64,000 nucleotides of DNA from Candidatus Tisiphia endosymbiont of Dioctria linearis (GTDB lineage Bacteria; Pseudomonadota; Alphaproteobacteria; Rickettsiales; Rickettsiaceae). The notes under the pieces are model-generated. The model did no database searches and was not told the DNA's origin. It worked only from the letters and a program-made list of their open reading frames with translations. Location of the stretch: contig NZ_OZ032156.1 in NCBI RefSeq assembly GCF_964026545.1, positions 992,001 to 1,056,000 of the forward strand, read 5' to 3'. This document shows, piece after piece, positions 26,397-36,046 of the stretch. The position numbers and the translations under genes are program-made. The stretch's first letter is position 1, and the number at the start of each line of letters is the position of its first letter.

Positions 26397-26451
26397 AATT
26401 GCTGACGCCTATGTGCAATGACGCATAGTTTAACCAGAATATAACGGTAGT

Positions 26452-27144
26452 TTAGTCATAATTATTTACTTTTTTTGATAGCACTTCATCAAGTTCTTGT
26501 CTAAGATCTTCAGGAAGTTTTTCTATTTTATTGGGAGATTCTGTAGATTGTGATTCTTTTAACACATTTGTAGTATCAACAATCTCTGATTTTATGGGTA
26601 ATTTAATGGATTCCAAACTATTTTGTGGTAGAGTCTTTATAAGATTTTTACTTAAATTATCTAGATAGGGAGTAGTTGCGGATTCTTTAAGCCATTTTGG
26701 ATATTTATCAATATTAGTATTTTGTATAACGTCTTTTAGGGTTTTTGCTTGTAAATAACTACCAGAAAAGAAAATTATTAGGACTAGGAATATGAACAAA
26801 CAAATAATCATACCTCTAAGCATGCCGACGGCTAGACCTAGAGATTTGTCAATGATTCCACCACTTATAAAGGAAATTATCAAAAGAAATTGATGGGTTA
26901 AGAAAGAGCATAGGATCAAAGATATAATATATGAAATAACTCCAGAGGTAATTATCAATGCAATATGGTTAATAAAATATCGAGTAATAATTTCAGCAAT
27001 GTATAGAGATAAGTAATAGGCAAAAAGAACTGAAAATATAAAGCCGAGTAACCTAATAGTAAGTTTTATTAGTCCCCCATAGGCTCCGAGCATTGATGAG
27101 GCGGTAATAATTGCCAGTATTGTTATATCAAACCAAGTAAACAT
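26452..27144 (-). CDS. CvpA-family membrane protein
   Basis: 230 aa. Four to five membrane segments in the first ~150 residues with the CvpA pattern: FTWFDITILAIITASSMLGAYGGLI, then RLLGFIFSVLFAYYLS and a second half with DKSLGLAVGMLRGMI. The C-terminus is a charged tail (SESTESPNKIEKLPEDLRQE). The family was named for colicin V production; its general role is unclear. Confidence 0.85.
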   Translation of the reverse strand: MFTWFDITILAIITASSMLGAYGGLIKLTIRLLGFIFSVLFAYYLSLYIAEIITRYFINHIALIITSGVISYIISLILCSFLTHQFLLIISFISGGIIDKSLGLAVGMLRGMIICLFIFLVLIIFFSGSYLQAKTLKDVIQNTNIDKYPKWLKESATTPYLDNLSKNLIKTLPQNSLESIKLPIKSEIVDTTNVLKESQSTESPNKIEKLPEDLRQELDEVLSKKVNNYD

Positions 27145-27309
27145 TAGACTTTTCTAAAAATTACTTTAGGTTTAGAATAAGTGTAGGATATATTTATTAT
27201 CATATTTCAAATTTTTATTGAATAGGCGTAATTTAACACTATATGTATCTAAAAGCTAGTGTATTAATATAATTATAGACTAAATAAATTTAACAATACA
27301 ATAAACATT

Positions 27310-27882
27310 ATGAATGAAAATAATAAAATTTTTGATAATCTATCTGGTAAGGTTTTGATAGCTACTCCTTACATGCTTGATGGTATATTTAATAAGTCAC
27401 TTGTTTATATGCTGTCTCATACAGCAGAAGGAGCGATGGGCTTAATTTTTAATAATTTAGTGAATCATATAGAAATAAAATCGTTCTTTAAAATAGCTGA
27501 TGATCGGCTAGATAATAATATTATGATGCCTATATATTTGGGAGGGCCAGTTGAGCATGAACGTGGATTCTTCCTGCATTCTGATGATTATAACGAGAAT
27601 TTACTATTGAAGTTTCAGAATCATTTAGCAGTTAGCTCTAATCCCCAAATCCCTCATGATATTGCTTCTGGTCATGGTCCTAAAAATAGTTTATTTATTA
27701 TTGGTTACACTTCTTGGAAAGCAGGGCAACTTGAAGCAGAGATTAAGGATAATTTGTGGATAATAACAGATTGTGATAGAGAGTTTATTTTTTCTGGTCA
27801 TCCAGAACATAAGTGGCACAATGCTTTGCAAAATCTTGGTATCAAAGAATCTCACTTTACTTCACGAATGGGTAATGCTTAG
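27310..27882 (+). CDS. YqgE/AlgH (UPF0301) family protein
   Basis: 190 aa. [51 protein letters not shown] and the [17 protein letters not shown] segment are the family's conserved blocks. Complete. Function remains unsettled; no nuclease or kinase motif is seen. A 13-bp-stem hairpin follows directly. Confidence 0.9.
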   Translation: MNENNKIFDNLSGKVLIATPYMLDGIFNKSLVYMLSHTAEGAMGLIFNNLVNHIEIKSFFKIADDRLDNNIMMPIYLGGPVEHERGFFLHSDDYNENLLLKFQNHLAVSSNPQIPHDIASGHGPKNSLFIIGYTSWKAGQLEAEIKDNLWIITDCDREFIFSGHPEHKWHNALQNLGIKESHFTSRMGNA

Positions 27883-27893
27883 TTTTTGTAAAC

Positions 27894-27931
27894 TAGGCTC
27901 TTATATCACATTTTCAAGATATAAGAGCCTA
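27894..27931 (+). terminator. Perfect 13-bp hairpin after yqgE
   Basis: TAGGCTCTTATAT pairs exactly with ATATAAGAGCCTA around a 12-base loop. No T run follows. The tips (TAGGCTCT/AGAGCCTA) match those of family-4 elements, so it may be a solo derivative acting as a terminator. Confidence 0.55.
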
Positions 27932-27993
27932 ACACCAAATCATATTAAAAAACCAATTCTTCAAGTTATTATAGTGGTTTATAGGAGGAGAAT

Positions 27994-28893
27994 TTGACGT
28001 GGATTATTTTTTGTATAGTGATTGCAGGTTTGCTAATCTATGATCTTGGTTTTGCCAACAAAGAAAATAAGGTATTAACCTTTCGCCAAACTATTTATTT
28101 TAGTCTTTTTTACTTAATTATAGCATGCCTCTTTGGTATTTTTATTTTCTTTGATATGGGAGGAGAAAAAGCCCGGGAATATTATACTTGTTTTTTTATA
28201 GAAAAAGCCATGTCATTGGATAATATTTTTATTATTTTAATGATTTTCCAGTTTTTTTCTATTCCTTTGATCTATCAACACCGAATATTATTTTTGGGGA
28301 TTCTAGGGGTTATAGTTTCTAGAGGTATAATTATATATTTAGGGGTCATTGTTATCTCAAAATTTTCTTGGTTATTATATGTTTTTGCGATTATCCTTAT
28401 AATTACAGGTATAAAAACTTTTTATCTATCAAATAAAAATTTAAAAGTGCAAGAATCTTCTATTTATAGAATTCTACAAAAATACTTTAGTCTTACTCCA
28501 AAAATTTCTGGTTACAAATTTTTTATTAAAACCAGCAAAGGTATCAGTATTACCCCTCTTCTTGCATCATTAATAATGATAGAAGTCATGGATATTGTGT
28601 TTGCCATTGATAGTATACCAGCAATATTTGCTATCACTAAGGATCCTTATATAATTTATACTTCTAATATTTTTGCCATATTAGGTTTACGTGCCTTATT
28701 CTTGTGCTTAGCTAATGTTGTTAAGCAATTTAGTTATATAAAATATTCGCTAGCATTAATATTAATATTTATTGGTATAAAAATATTCGCTGAACATGTT
28801 ATTGATATTCCATCTTACACTACACTGGCTATGACAATTATTCTTTTGTCGTTTGGCATTATTATTTCTATTATTAAGAAAAGGCGTATATAA
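27994..28893 (+). CDS. TerC-family integral membrane protein
   Basis: 299 aa with 8-9 membrane segments. The family's acidic motifs [19 protein letters not shown] and [29 protein letters not shown] are both present; related proteins handle Mn2+ or other metals. It starts at TTG, supported by a strong AGGAGG five to six bases upstream (27983-27988) and by the absence of a nearby ATG. Confidence 0.88.
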   Translation: MTWIIFCIVIAGLLIYDLGFANKENKVLTFRQTIYFSLFYLIIACLFGIFIFFDMGGEKAREYYTCFFIEKAMSLDNIFIILMIFQFFSIPLIYQHRILFLGILGVIVSRGIIIYLGVIVISKFSWLLYVFAIILIITGIKTFYLSNKNLKVQESSIYRILQKYFSLTPKISGYKFFIKTSKGISITPLLASLIMIEVMDIVFAIDSIPAIFAITKDPYIIYTSNIFAILGLRALFLCLANVVKQFSYIKYSLALILIFIGIKIFAEHVIDIPSYTTLAMTIILLSFGIIISIIKKRRI

Positions 28894-28980
28894 TAATGTA
28901 ATAAGTTAACAATTATATAATAAGAAACAACTATGGTTTCTTATTATTGTAAAGCATAAAATTAAAAAGATTAGGTTATG

Positions 28981-29162
28981 GTGAGTGTTCACGGAAAAAA
29001 GTTAAAGTGCAAGATGTCATTGCGAGGAGCCGCTTTGCGGCGACGCGGCAATCCAAAAAATGATTAAAAATTGCTTCGTTGGCTATGCCTTTTTGCAATG
29101 ACGTTTGGCGAGCAGATTTTTTATTTATCATAAGAAAATAGCAAAAAACCGTTAACACTCAC
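28981..29162. repeat. MITE family 3, 182-bp copy
   Basis: Left end GTGAGTGTTCACGGAAAA, right end CCGTTAACACTCAC. The inside carries a REP-like CATTGCGAGGAGCCGCTTTG...GCAATGACG inverted repeat. The eight bases before (AGGTTATG) and after (AGGTTAGG) match at seven positions, suggesting an 8-bp target duplication. Confidence 0.8.
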
Positions 29163-29321
29163 AGGTTAGGTGATAGATATCTTTAAATGTGAAGATTTAT
29201 AAACAATGCTATCGTCTTGTTTATTTTCCGCTGGCATAAAATATATTTTTATGCTAGAAGTTTGAAATTGTTGTATCGATCTACTCGAAACTTACTTATG
29301 TATGAAATTATGTTTATTCTA

Positions 29322-29442
29322 TACTCAAATGATTTGAAGAATGGTTTTTTAAAAATGAGGGACTCGCATACTCACGTACCTCATGTACGCTGCGTATGCT
29401 CGCCCCTCATTTTCAAATCCAATTCTCCAAATCATTTGAGTA
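29322..29442. repeat. MITE family 2, 121-bp copy upstream of acpP
   Basis: TACTCAAATGATTTGAAGAA at the left and CTCCAAATCATTTGAGTA at the right form the terminal inverted repeat, flanked by TA on both sides. The centre is a second palindrome (ACTCGCATACTCACGTACCT...). It lies 73 bases before the acpP start, so it probably sits in or next to the acpP promoter. Confidence 0.82.
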
Positions 29443-29515
29443 TATACACAGTTGTTATAAGTGGCTAGAGTTTGAATGTTTTACTAAATTTAATTTATGT
29501 TATGAGGTTCTAATT

Positions 29516-29761
29516 ATGGATGAAAATATTATCGAACAAGATGTTATTGAAATAGTTGCTAACACATTAAAAGTAAAGAAGGATTTAATTACTCCTGAAT
29601 CTAGATTTGTTGAGGATCTTAAGTCAGATAGTTTAGATATAGTTGAATTAATGATGGCAATAGAAGCAAAGTATAAATGTGATATACCAGATGAAGAGGC
29701 TAGTAAAATTTTAACTGTCTCTGATGTGGTGCAATATATAAAAAAAAATAATAATTCATAA
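29516..29761 (+). CDS. acpP: Acyl carrier protein
   Basis: 81 aa acidic helical protein carrying acyl chains on phosphopantetheine. The attachment Ser is S39 in KSDSLDIVELMM. The frame extends 40 codons upstream into a repeat, but ACP homology begins at the ATG at 29516 (MDENIIEQDVIEIV). fabF starts nine bases downstream, so they are cotranscribed. Confidence 0.95.
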   Translation: MDENIIEQDVIEIVANTLKVKKDLITPESRFVEDLKSDSLDIVELMMAIEAKYKCDIPDEEASKILTVSDVVQYIKKNNNS

Positions 29762-29770
29762 GTTATAATT

Positions 29771-31030
29771 ATGTCAACTAGAAGAGTCGTTATAACTGGT
29801 ATTGGACTAGTTACCCCACTGGGAGTTGGGGTGAAACCCTCTTGGAATGGTATCATAGAGGGGCGTAGCGGTATTAAGGCAATTACCGGATTTGATACTT
29901 CTAACCTTGCTTGTAAAATAGCTGGTATTGTGGATCATTCAACTGATAGCGGCTTTAATCCGGAAAAATCTATTGACCCTCGTAATGTACATAAGATGGA
30001 TTTATTTATCCAATATGGTATTGCAGCAGCTACTGAAGCAATCGAGGATAGTGGTTGGCAAGTACAAGATGAATTATCAGGAGATAGAACAGGTTTAATA
30101 CTTGGTTCAGGAATCGGTGGACTTAAGATGATAGAAGAGACGTCAGTAAAGTTTCATAAAGAAAATAATGGCAAAGTTAGCCCATTTTTTATCCCCGCCT
30201 CATTAATTAATCTTCTTTCAGGTCATGTTTCCACTAAATACGGATTTACTGGACCAAATCAAGCAGTAGCAACAGCCTGCTCCACTGGGGCTCATGCCAT
30301 AGGAGATGCTATGCGGATGATTCAATATGGTAATGTGGACGTTATGATTGCTGGCGGAGCCGAAGCCCCGGTTACTCCGGTTGGAGTGGCGGGATTCGTT
30401 GCTGCAAGGGCGTTATCTACTAAATATAATTCTACACCTGAAATTGCATCAAGACCTTGGGATCAAGAACGTGATGGCTTTATAATGGGGGAAGGGGCTG
30501 GAGTTGTAGTACTGGAAGAATATGAGCATGCTATTAGTAGAAATGCTAAGATTTATGCTGAAATTGTTGGATATGGTTCTACTGGAGATGCTTATCATAT
30601 GACTTCTCCTCACCCTGATGGAAGAGGTGCTTATAAAGCTATGTTTAATGCTCTTAAAGATGCAAAAATTGATGCAAGTATTATTGATTATATCAATGCC
30701 CACGGGACTTCTACACAGGTTGGTGATACTATTGAGTTACTAGCTGTCCAAAGATTATTTTTGGATGTCAACCCGAAGGTTCTTATGTCGTCAACGAAAT
30801 CATCTATCGGTCATTTGCTCGGAGCAACTGGTAGCGTAGAGTTAATATACTCAATTCTTGCCATACAGGATCAAATTGCTCCGCCAACTCTAAATTTACA
30901 TAAACCGATACCAGAAGTAAAAATAGACTTAGTTCCTTTAGAAGCTAGAAAGGCAAAAATTAATTACGTACTTTCTAACTCATTTGGCTTTGGTGGAACT
31001 AATGCAAGTTTAATAGTTAAGAAAATATAG
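29771..31030 (+). CDS. fabF: 3-oxoacyl-ACP synthase II
   Basis: 419 aa. Condenses malonyl-ACP with acyl-ACP in fatty acid elongation. The catalytic triad is complete: C170 in ATACSTGAHAIG, His in NAHGTSTQVGD and His in SSIGHLLGATGS. The FGFGGTNASL C-terminus is typical. Second gene after acpP. The stop is followed by a short TAGCTAA/TTAGCTA hairpin. Confidence 0.96.
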   Translation: MSTRRVVITGIGLVTPLGVGVKPSWNGIIEGRSGIKAITGFDTSNLACKIAGIVDHSTDSGFNPEKSIDPRNVHKMDLFIQYGIAAATEAIEDSGWQVQDELSGDRTGLILGSGIGGLKMIEETSVKFHKENNGKVSPFFIPASLINLLSGHVSTKYGFTGPNQAVATACSTGAHAIGDAMRMIQYGNVDVMIAGGAEAPVTPVGVAGFVAARALSTKYNSTPEIASRPWDQERDGFIMGEGAGVVVLEEYEHAISRNAKIYAEIVGYGSTGDAYHMTSPHPDGRGAYKAMFNALKDAKIDASIIDYINAHGTSTQVGDTIELLAVQRLFLDVNPKVLMSSTKSSIGHLLGATGSVELIYSILAIQDQIAPPTLNLHKPIPEVKIDLVPLEARKAKINYVLSNSFGFGGTNASLIVKKI

Positions 31031-31341
31031 CTAACCGAATTAGCTATAATATTTTACAAAAGAGTATAATCATAAAGCTTATAGGTTATTCTGAAGAAAG
31101 TTTTAAAGAGGGGTACCTTAATTTTACAACTTACACTTTGTTATTCTTCCAAAATATGTTATACTCTACAGTTATGTTATCATCTTTAGTATAGTGAGTT
31201 TGCAAAAGAACTAATGGTTAATTCAGTTGGATTTGATTCCTAGGTTCTATTGACAGAACATTTAGGGTGAGGAACAACTTTCTTAGGCAAATTCAAATTA
31301 GTTGACTATAATTTAAGTTTTTATAATGGAAAGGAGTAAGC

Positions 31342-31845
31342 ATGTCAATGTCATCTGAATTTAAAGTAGGAGAAAGAATTGTATATCCATCCCATGGAGT
31401 TGGAGAAATAGTAAATGTAGAACAGCAACTCATAGCTGGTACTGATATTAGGGTTTATGTAATATCGTTTCCCCAAGACAAAATGATTCTAAAAGTACCT
31501 GTAAATAGAGCGACTATTTCGGGTCTCAGAAAACTTGTTAGCAAAACTGACCTGACTATAATATACTCAACACTTCAGGGTAAAGCTAAGCAAGGTAATA
31601 GGATGTGGAGTAGAAGAGCACAAGAATATGAAAGTAAAATAAATTCTGGTAATATAGTAGCTGTAGCGGAAGTGGTACGAGATCTCTACAAGAATGTTGA
31701 TAGTGATAGATCTTATAGTGAAAGAACTATTTATGAATCAGCATTAAATAGGCTCGCTGGGGAACTTGCAATTCTTGAGAATATAAATCCTGATGAGGCA
31801 ATTAATAAATTAATTGAAGTATTGAAAGATAAACTTGCTGCATAA
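31342..31845 (+). CDS. CarD-family RNA polymerase-binding regulator
   Basis: 167 aa. N-terminal Tudor-like RNA polymerase interaction domain (FKVGERIVYPSHGVGEIVNVE, about residues 6-65) followed by a helical DNA-binding domain containing MWSRRAQEYESKINSGN. CarD stabilises open promoter complexes, often at rRNA promoters. A good ribosome binding site (AAAGGAG) precedes the ATG. The upstream ~310 bases hold no gene and probably its promoter. Confidence 0.9.
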   Translation: MSMSSEFKVGERIVYPSHGVGEIVNVEQQLIAGTDIRVYVISFPQDKMILKVPVNRATISGLRKLVSKTDLTIIYSTLQGKAKQGNRMWSRRAQEYESKINSGNIVAVAEVVRDLYKNVDSDRSYSERTIYESALNRLAGELAILENINPDEAINKLIEVLKDKLAA

Positions 31846-31867
31846 ATCGAGAATATGTAGTCACTTC

Positions 31868-32058
31868 GTGAGCGTTCACGGTTTTTTTGCTATTTTCTTA
31901 TGATAAATAAAAAATCTGCTCGCCACAAGCGTCATTGCCAGAAGGCGTAAGCCGGCGAAGCAATCCATTTCTAATCATTTTTTGGATTGCCGCGTCGCCG
32001 TAAAGCGGCTCTGAGCCATGACGTTTTGTACTTTAACTTTTTTTCCGTAAATGCTCAC
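31868..32058. repeat. MITE family 3, 191-bp copy
   Basis: Inverted relative to 28981: GTGAGCGTTCACGG at the left, AAATGCTCAC at the right, with the REP-like GTCATTGCCAGAAGGCGTAA...GCCATGACG block inside. No clear 8-bp flanking duplication. It fills the space between the convergent carD-like and htpG genes. Confidence 0.78.
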
Positions 32059-32088
32059 TTCTTGTTAGCATTGATTTCCAAGCTCAGC

Positions 32089-33948
32089 TTATAAGATAGC
32101 TTTTTGTACAATATCATTGAGTCTTTTGGCAAATTCACCAGTATCATTGACTGGCTCACCTTCTAGAATACATGCTTGATCATACATTAATTTTACCAAC
32201 TCCTCGTTAGCATAGTCTTTACTATTTGAGATTATACCAGCGTTAATTTTCTCAATAATTTTATGCTTAGGATTTAACTCAAGTATTTTAGCCGATGATG
32301 CCATTAACTGTTTTTGCTCAATTAAGAATCTTTCCATACGAATATCCATCGCTCCATCACCAACTACCAGACAAGCAGGGCTTAGAGTAAGTTTTTTAGA
32401 AATCCTTACATCTTTTACTAATTTACCTAATATTTCTTTAAAATATTCTGTTAATTTAGTGTACTCATCCTTGTCTTCTTTTGTTTCTTCAGTTTTTTGC
32501 TCAGATTTTTCTAAATCAATATCACTCCTAGTAACTGATTTAATTGCATAACCCTTATAGCTACTATTAACATTAACCCAAAAATCATCAACCGTATCAG
32601 TAAACAGAAGTACATCTATATTTTTACTTAAGAATCCTTCTATTTGAGGGCTAGAAAGTAATTTTGCTGAATCATCGCCGCTAAGATAATATATAGTATT
32701 CTGTCCTTCTTTAAAGTTACTAATATAATCGTCAAGGCTAATCATTTTACTTAAAAGACTACTTTTAAATATACAGGTCTCAAGCAATTTATCATGATCA
32801 CTAGTTGCCTCACACAATCCTTCTTTTAAAGCAGCACCAAAATTGCTCCAAAAGTTGCTATATTCCTCTATAGACTCATCTTTTTTCTTTTTGAGTTCAC
32901 CTAAAACTCTTTTGGTTATTGCTGACTTAATCTTCTCTAAAGTACTATTATGCTGCAAAGATTCACGACTAATATTAAGAGGTAAATCCTCTGAATCTAC
33001 TACCCCTCTTAGGAATCTTAGGTAAGAAGGTATTAAATCTACATTCTCATCAGAAATAAAAACTCTCTTGATGTATAATTTCACTCTCCTCTTACGATCA
33101 GGGTGAAATAAATCGAAAGTCTTAGTTGATGGAATAAATAACAAATTAGTAAATTCAACCGTACCTTCATTTTTATTATGAATAGTTAACCAAGGATCAT
33201 CCATCGAATAAGACAAAGCTTTATAAAATTCTTTATATTGTTCAAAAGTCAAATCAGATTTAGGTCTTGTCCATAATGCTGAAGCTGAGTTAAGTTGTAT
33301 TTCATTATTAGTTGATTCATCAATAAAATATATAGGTATGGCTATATGATCAGAATAACTTTTAACTATATGCTTCAATCTAAAATGATCAATATAACTG
33401 TCTTCTTCTGGCTTAACGTGAATAACCACCTCAGTTCCCCTAGTGAAATCATGATCAAAATCATCTACAATATATTCTCCAAGACCATCTGACTGCCAAA
33501 CATAAGCTTTCTCTTCTCCTGCTTTTCTTGAGGTAACAGTAATATTATCAGCAACCATAAAAGCTGAATAAAACCCAACGCCAAATTGCCCTATCAACAT
33601 ACTGTCTTTTTTAGCATCTCCAGACATGTTGTTTAAGAAATTTCCTGTACCAGATTTTGCAATAGTTCCTAGATTATCGATCAAATCTTCTCGGTTCATA
33701 CCAATACCATTATCTCTAATAACAATCTGCTTTTTATCTTTATCAATTCTCACAGTAATTTTAAAGGTAGGATCATCTGCAATAAGTTTGGCATCACTTT
33801 GTGCTAAATACCTTAATTTATCACAAGCATCAGAAGCATTCGATATTAACTCACGCATAAAAATCTCTTTATTAGTATAAAGAGAATGGATCATTAAGTT
33901 CAAAATCTTACCAACTTCAGCGTCAAACTTCTTTTTTTCTTGGGTCAT
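32089..33948 (-). CDS. htpG: Hsp90-family chaperone HtpG
   Basis: 619 aa from the ATG at 33948 (an in-frame TTG lies two codons upstream). The GHKL ATPase motifs are all visible: [39 protein letters not shown] (quoted in part), [15 protein letters not shown] and the GTEVVIHVK strand. The middle-domain arginine segment [10 protein letters not shown] is present. Full length for the bacterial family (about 620-630). Confidence 0.96.
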   Translation of the reverse strand: MTQEKKKFDAEVGKILNLMIHSLYTNKEIFMRELISNASDACDKLRYLAQSDAKLIADDPTFKITVRIDKDKKQIVIRDNGIGMNREDLIDNLGTIAKSGTGNFLNNMSGDAKKDSMLIGQFGVGFYSAFMVADNITVTSRKAGEEKAYVWQSDGLGEYIVDDFDHDFTRGTEVVIHVKPEEDSYIDHFRLKHIVKSYSDHIAIPIYFIDESTNNEIQLNSASALWTRPKSDLTFEQYKEFYKALSYSMDDPWLTIHNKNEGTVEFTNLLFIPSTKTFDLFHPDRKRRVKLYIKRVFISDENVDLIPSYLRFLRGVVDSEDLPLNISRESLQHNSTLEKIKSAITKRVLGELKKKKDESIEEYSNFWSNFGAALKEGLCEATSDHDKLLETCIFKSSLLSKMISLDDYISNFKEGQNTIYYLSGDDSAKLLSSPQIEGFLSKNIDVLLFTDTVDDFWVNVNSSYKGYAIKSVTRSDIDLEKSEQKTEETKEDKDEYTKLTEYFKEILGKLVKDVRISKKLTLSPACLVVGDGAMDIRMERFLIEQKQLMASSAKILELNPKHKIIEKINAGIISNSKDYANEELVKLMYDQACILEGEPVNDTGEFAKRLNDIVQKAIL

Positions 33949-33965
33949 AGTCAAGTCCTATAATA

Positions 33966-34292
33966 CTATTTAATGTTATTAATATAGTGTTTTAAATGCA
34001 AATTTAAATAGTCTAATTCAATATTTTTTATTGCTAATAATTTTAAGCTATTAGTACAACCTAATATTATCTCAAAATTATTTTTATTAATTTTCCATTT
34101 TTTAGATAGAAAATTGATAATAGAATGGTTAGCCTTACCATCCTCTGGAACTGACTTTATAAATAATTTTAGATAATGTTTATCATTAATTATCATAAAC
34201 TCGCCTATCTTATCTGCCTTTGCATTAGCTTTAACCTTAAGAGCAAGAACGGCTACCTTATTATCTGGGTTATAGTTAAAAAATGGGGTCAT
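33966..34292 (-). CDS. DUF167 (YggU) family protein
   Basis: 108 aa. The family core is KVKANAKADKIGEF, KLFIKSVPEDGKANHSIINF and LSKKWKINKNNFEIILG, with the conserved GKAN motif. Function unknown across bacteria. It lies 17 bases upstream of htpG on the same strand and may share its transcript. Confidence 0.85.
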   Translation of the reverse strand: MTPFFNYNPDNKVAVLALKVKANAKADKIGEFMIINDKHYLKLFIKSVPEDGKANHSIINFLSKKWKINKNNFEIILGCTNSLKLLAIKNIELDYLNLHLKHYINNIK

Positions 34293-34417
34293 GTTTACTC
34301 TAATGATTTGAGTATATACTAATTATAATGTGCACTAAGTGTTTTATAGAAATATTTTTATTATTTTTACTAAAGTTCCTGCTTATTAGTGAGGAACTGC
34401 TTTGCAACAAACCATTA

Positions 34418-34521
34418 TAGTCAATTGATGAGAAGTTGGGGGGCGTCGTCGCTCAATGCTCTCCTATTACTTATAGGCGTCGCTCCATCGTTCCTAGCCC
34501 CAAATTCTCCTGAATTAACTA
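34418..34521. repeat. MITE family 1, 104-bp copy
   Basis: TAGTCAATTGATGAGAAGTT through TGAATTAACTA, flanked by TA at 34416-34417 and 34522-34523. One base of the right terminal repeat is changed (AATTAACTA instead of AATTGACTA). Confidence 0.8.
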
Positions 34522-34524
34522 TAT

Positions 34525-34618
34525 CGTCATTGCGAGACCATGTAATGGTCGAAGTAATCCATTTTTGGTTACTTTTATGGATTGCTTCGTCGACCTAAGG
34601 TCTTCCTCGCAATGACGG
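34525..34618. repeat. REP-like inverted repeat, about 94 bp
   Basis: CGTCATTGCGAGACCATGTA at one end and TCCTCGCAATGACGG at the other, with an inner GAAGTAATCC/GGATTGCTTC pairing. An almost identical copy is at 35791-35885, and shorter forms are scattered through the window. Immediately followed by a family-1 MITE, as is the second copy. Confidence 0.75.
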
Positions 34619-34621
34619 ATA

Positions 34622-34693
34622 TAGCCAATTCAAGAGAATTGGGGTCTAGGAGTGATGGAGTGACGACATCATCAACTTCTTATCAATTGACTA
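34622..34693. repeat. MITE family 1, internally deleted 72-bp copy
   Basis: TAGCCAATTCAAGAGAATTG to AATTGACTA with TA on both sides. It lacks the internal CCTATAAGTAATAGGC stem of the full copies. Confidence 0.75.
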
Positions 34694-34893
34694 TATAGTA
34701 ATAATTACTAAATACATCCTTAAATCTATAAGTAAGAAATTAACTGATCTAATATGAAAACAATTTAATATTAATTTTGCACAAGTTGTGTACTCTTATA
34801 ATCTATCTTACTTTATATGAAAATACTTGTATTTAGTAATTTATTTTACTATAATAAAATATTATATAAATTAACTATTTAGGTATTATCCAA
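34694..34893 (+). promoter_or_regulatory. AT-rich spacer upstream of vapBC
   Basis: About 200 bases between a MITE and the antitoxin gene, rich in TTA/TATA. It should contain the vapBC promoter and operator, but I could not single out -35/-10 boxes or an operator palindrome with confidence. Confidence 0.35.
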
Positions 34894-35148
34894 ATGTATA
34901 TTAATACGTTTACTATTAGTTCTAAGGGGCAGATTGTCTTACCAAAGAAAGTTAGAGATATTTTAAAATCTAACATTGTTACCTTAGAGGTTAATGATAA
35001 TAATCAATTAATATTATCCCCTGTCTGTGACCTTGGGGGAGCTCTTTCTATTTATCGTAAAGATTCAGAACCTTCATTTGATGAAATCAGACAACAAGCA
35101 TGGCTTGATAATACCTATTCTAAAGAAGCTAATAAGGTAGTGAAGTGA
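34894..35148 (+). CDS. vapB: AbrB/MazE-fold antitoxin (VapB type)
   Basis: 84 aa. The N-terminal swapped-hairpin DNA-binding domain reads TFTISSKGQIVLPKKVRDIL, typical of SpoVT/AbrB antitoxins; the C-terminal ~35 residues (GGALSIYRKDSEPSFDEIRQ) would wrap the toxin. Its stop overlaps the GTG start of the PIN toxin (GTGA), the usual translational coupling. Confidence 0.85.
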   Translation: MYINTFTISSKGQIVLPKKVRDILKSNIVTLEVNDNNQLILSPVCDLGGALSIYRKDSEPSFDEIRQQAWLDNTYSKEANKVVK

Positions 35149-35543
35149 AATATATTTGTGATAGCAACTTTATCCTTCGTTATCTTATTGCCGATAATCC
35201 AGAAATGTTTAGTAAAACCAAAGAAATATTTGAACAAGCTAAAACCGGTCATATTACTCTTATAATTGAACAAACAGTATTTACGGAGGTAATATTTGTC
35301 TTATCTTCTTTCTATAAAGTTCCCAGGGATAAAATAACTTTGACCTTATCTGAGATGCTAACTTATAAAGGAATTCAAAGTGATAAGAACTATTTTTTAT
35401 TAGCTTTAGATTATTATTTAAAATATAATTTGCATATAGTTGATTGTATTCTTCTAGCTAAAGCAGTTACTACAGATTTACCCATTCTTTCTTTTGATCA
35501 AAAATTACTCAATTTAGCAAATAAACAACTAAAAAAAGAATAA
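35145..35543 (+). CDS. vapC: PIN-domain ribonuclease toxin (VapC type)
   Basis: 132 aa, starting at GTG. PIN-domain acidic residues are in place: CDSNFILRYLI (first Asp), EQTVFTEVIFVLS (Glu), HIVDCILLAKA (Asp) and LSFDQKLLNLA (Asp). VapC toxins cleave tRNA or rRNA; the target here is unknown. Intact, unlike the other two PIN genes in the window. The pair is bracketed by REP plus MITE units at 34525-34693 and 35791-35945. Confidence 0.87.
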   Translation: MKYICDSNFILRYLIADNPEMFSKTKEIFEQAKTGHITLIIEQTVFTEVIFVLSSFYKVPRDKITLTLSEMLTYKGIQSDKNYFLLALDYYLKYNLHIVDCILLAKAVTTDLPILSFDQKLLNLANKQLKKE

Positions 35544-35591
35544 TATTATGGTGGTTATTTATTTTATTGGTTTCCTAGGTTCTAAAGAAAT

Positions 35592-35616
35592 CACCAACTT
35601 CTTATCAATTGACTGT
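35592..35616. repeat. MITE family 1, right-end fragment
   Basis: CACCAACTTCTTATCAATTG then ACTGT, matching the right end of family-1 elements. It abuts the truncated antitoxin remnant at 35620, suggesting the element's insertion and partial loss destroyed that gene. Confidence 0.6.
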
Positions 35617-35619
35617 AAA

Positions 35620-35715
35620 ACGAAACTATCTTTACTTGGAATGTTAAAGGGAAAGGCTGAAATTAAAGGTGATATACTTAACCCAATTGATGAAAGGTGG
35701 GATGCTAATCTATGA
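35620..35715 (+). pseudogene. Phd/YefM-type antitoxin, C-terminal remnant
   Basis: The open frame reads TKLSLLGMLKGKAEIKGDIL, then NPIDERWDANL and a stop. The G-LKGK-EI-GDI--PID--W pattern is the C-terminus of Phd-family antitoxins that pair with PIN toxins. The N-terminal half is missing and a MITE end lies in its place. The stop overlaps the ATG of the next remnant (ATGA). Confidence 0.6.
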
Positions 35716-35762
35716 CTAATCTAATCGTACTGGATACCCCTGCCACAATTGTTGAAAGTTAG
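35712..35762 (+). pseudogene. PIN-domain toxin, N-terminal remnant
   Basis: MTNLIVLDTPATIVES then a stop. The LIVLDT opening and the ATGA overlap with an antitoxin remnant fit the first strand of a PIN toxin (commonly L-LDTHALIW). Only 16 residues remain, so the call depends on context. Confidence 0.5.
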
Positions 35763-35790
35763 AAGGTGGAGAGGGTTTTAGATAGCTTTT

Positions 35791-35885
35791 CCGTCATTGC
35801 GAGACCATGTAATGGTCGAAGCAATCCATTTTTGGTTACTTTTATGGATTGCTTCGTCGACCTATGGTTTTCCTCGCAATGACGG
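35791..35885. repeat. REP-like inverted repeat, about 95 bp
   Basis: Near-identical to 34525-34618 in the same orientation (CCGTCATTGCGAGACCATGT to CTCGCAATGACGG), and likewise followed by a family-1 element. Confidence 0.75.
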
Positions 35886-35888
35886 ATA

Positions 35889-35945
35889 TAGCCAATTCAA
35901 GAGAATTGGGTAGCAGGAGTGACGACGTCATCAACTTCTTATCAA
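35889..35945. repeat. MITE family 1, truncated copy
   Basis: Starts TAGCCAATTCAAGAGAATTG like the 34622 copy but breaks off after TTCTTATCA, losing the right terminal repeat. A further REP-like fragment (GAATTGCTTCGTCTGCTCAC... CGCAATGACG) follows. Confidence 0.7.
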
Positions 35946-36046
35946 AAACAGAATTGCTTCGTCTGCTCACGCCCCATCGCAATGACGTTGACCACACACG
36001 ACTTTTAATTACCCAGTCTAAATTTACTGAATAAATTTAAATTAGT

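Noticed and set aside
29396..29515. 40-codon N-terminal extension of the acyl carrier protein
   Set aside because: It runs into a family-2 repeat and lacks ACP homology; the ATG at 29516 matches the family.
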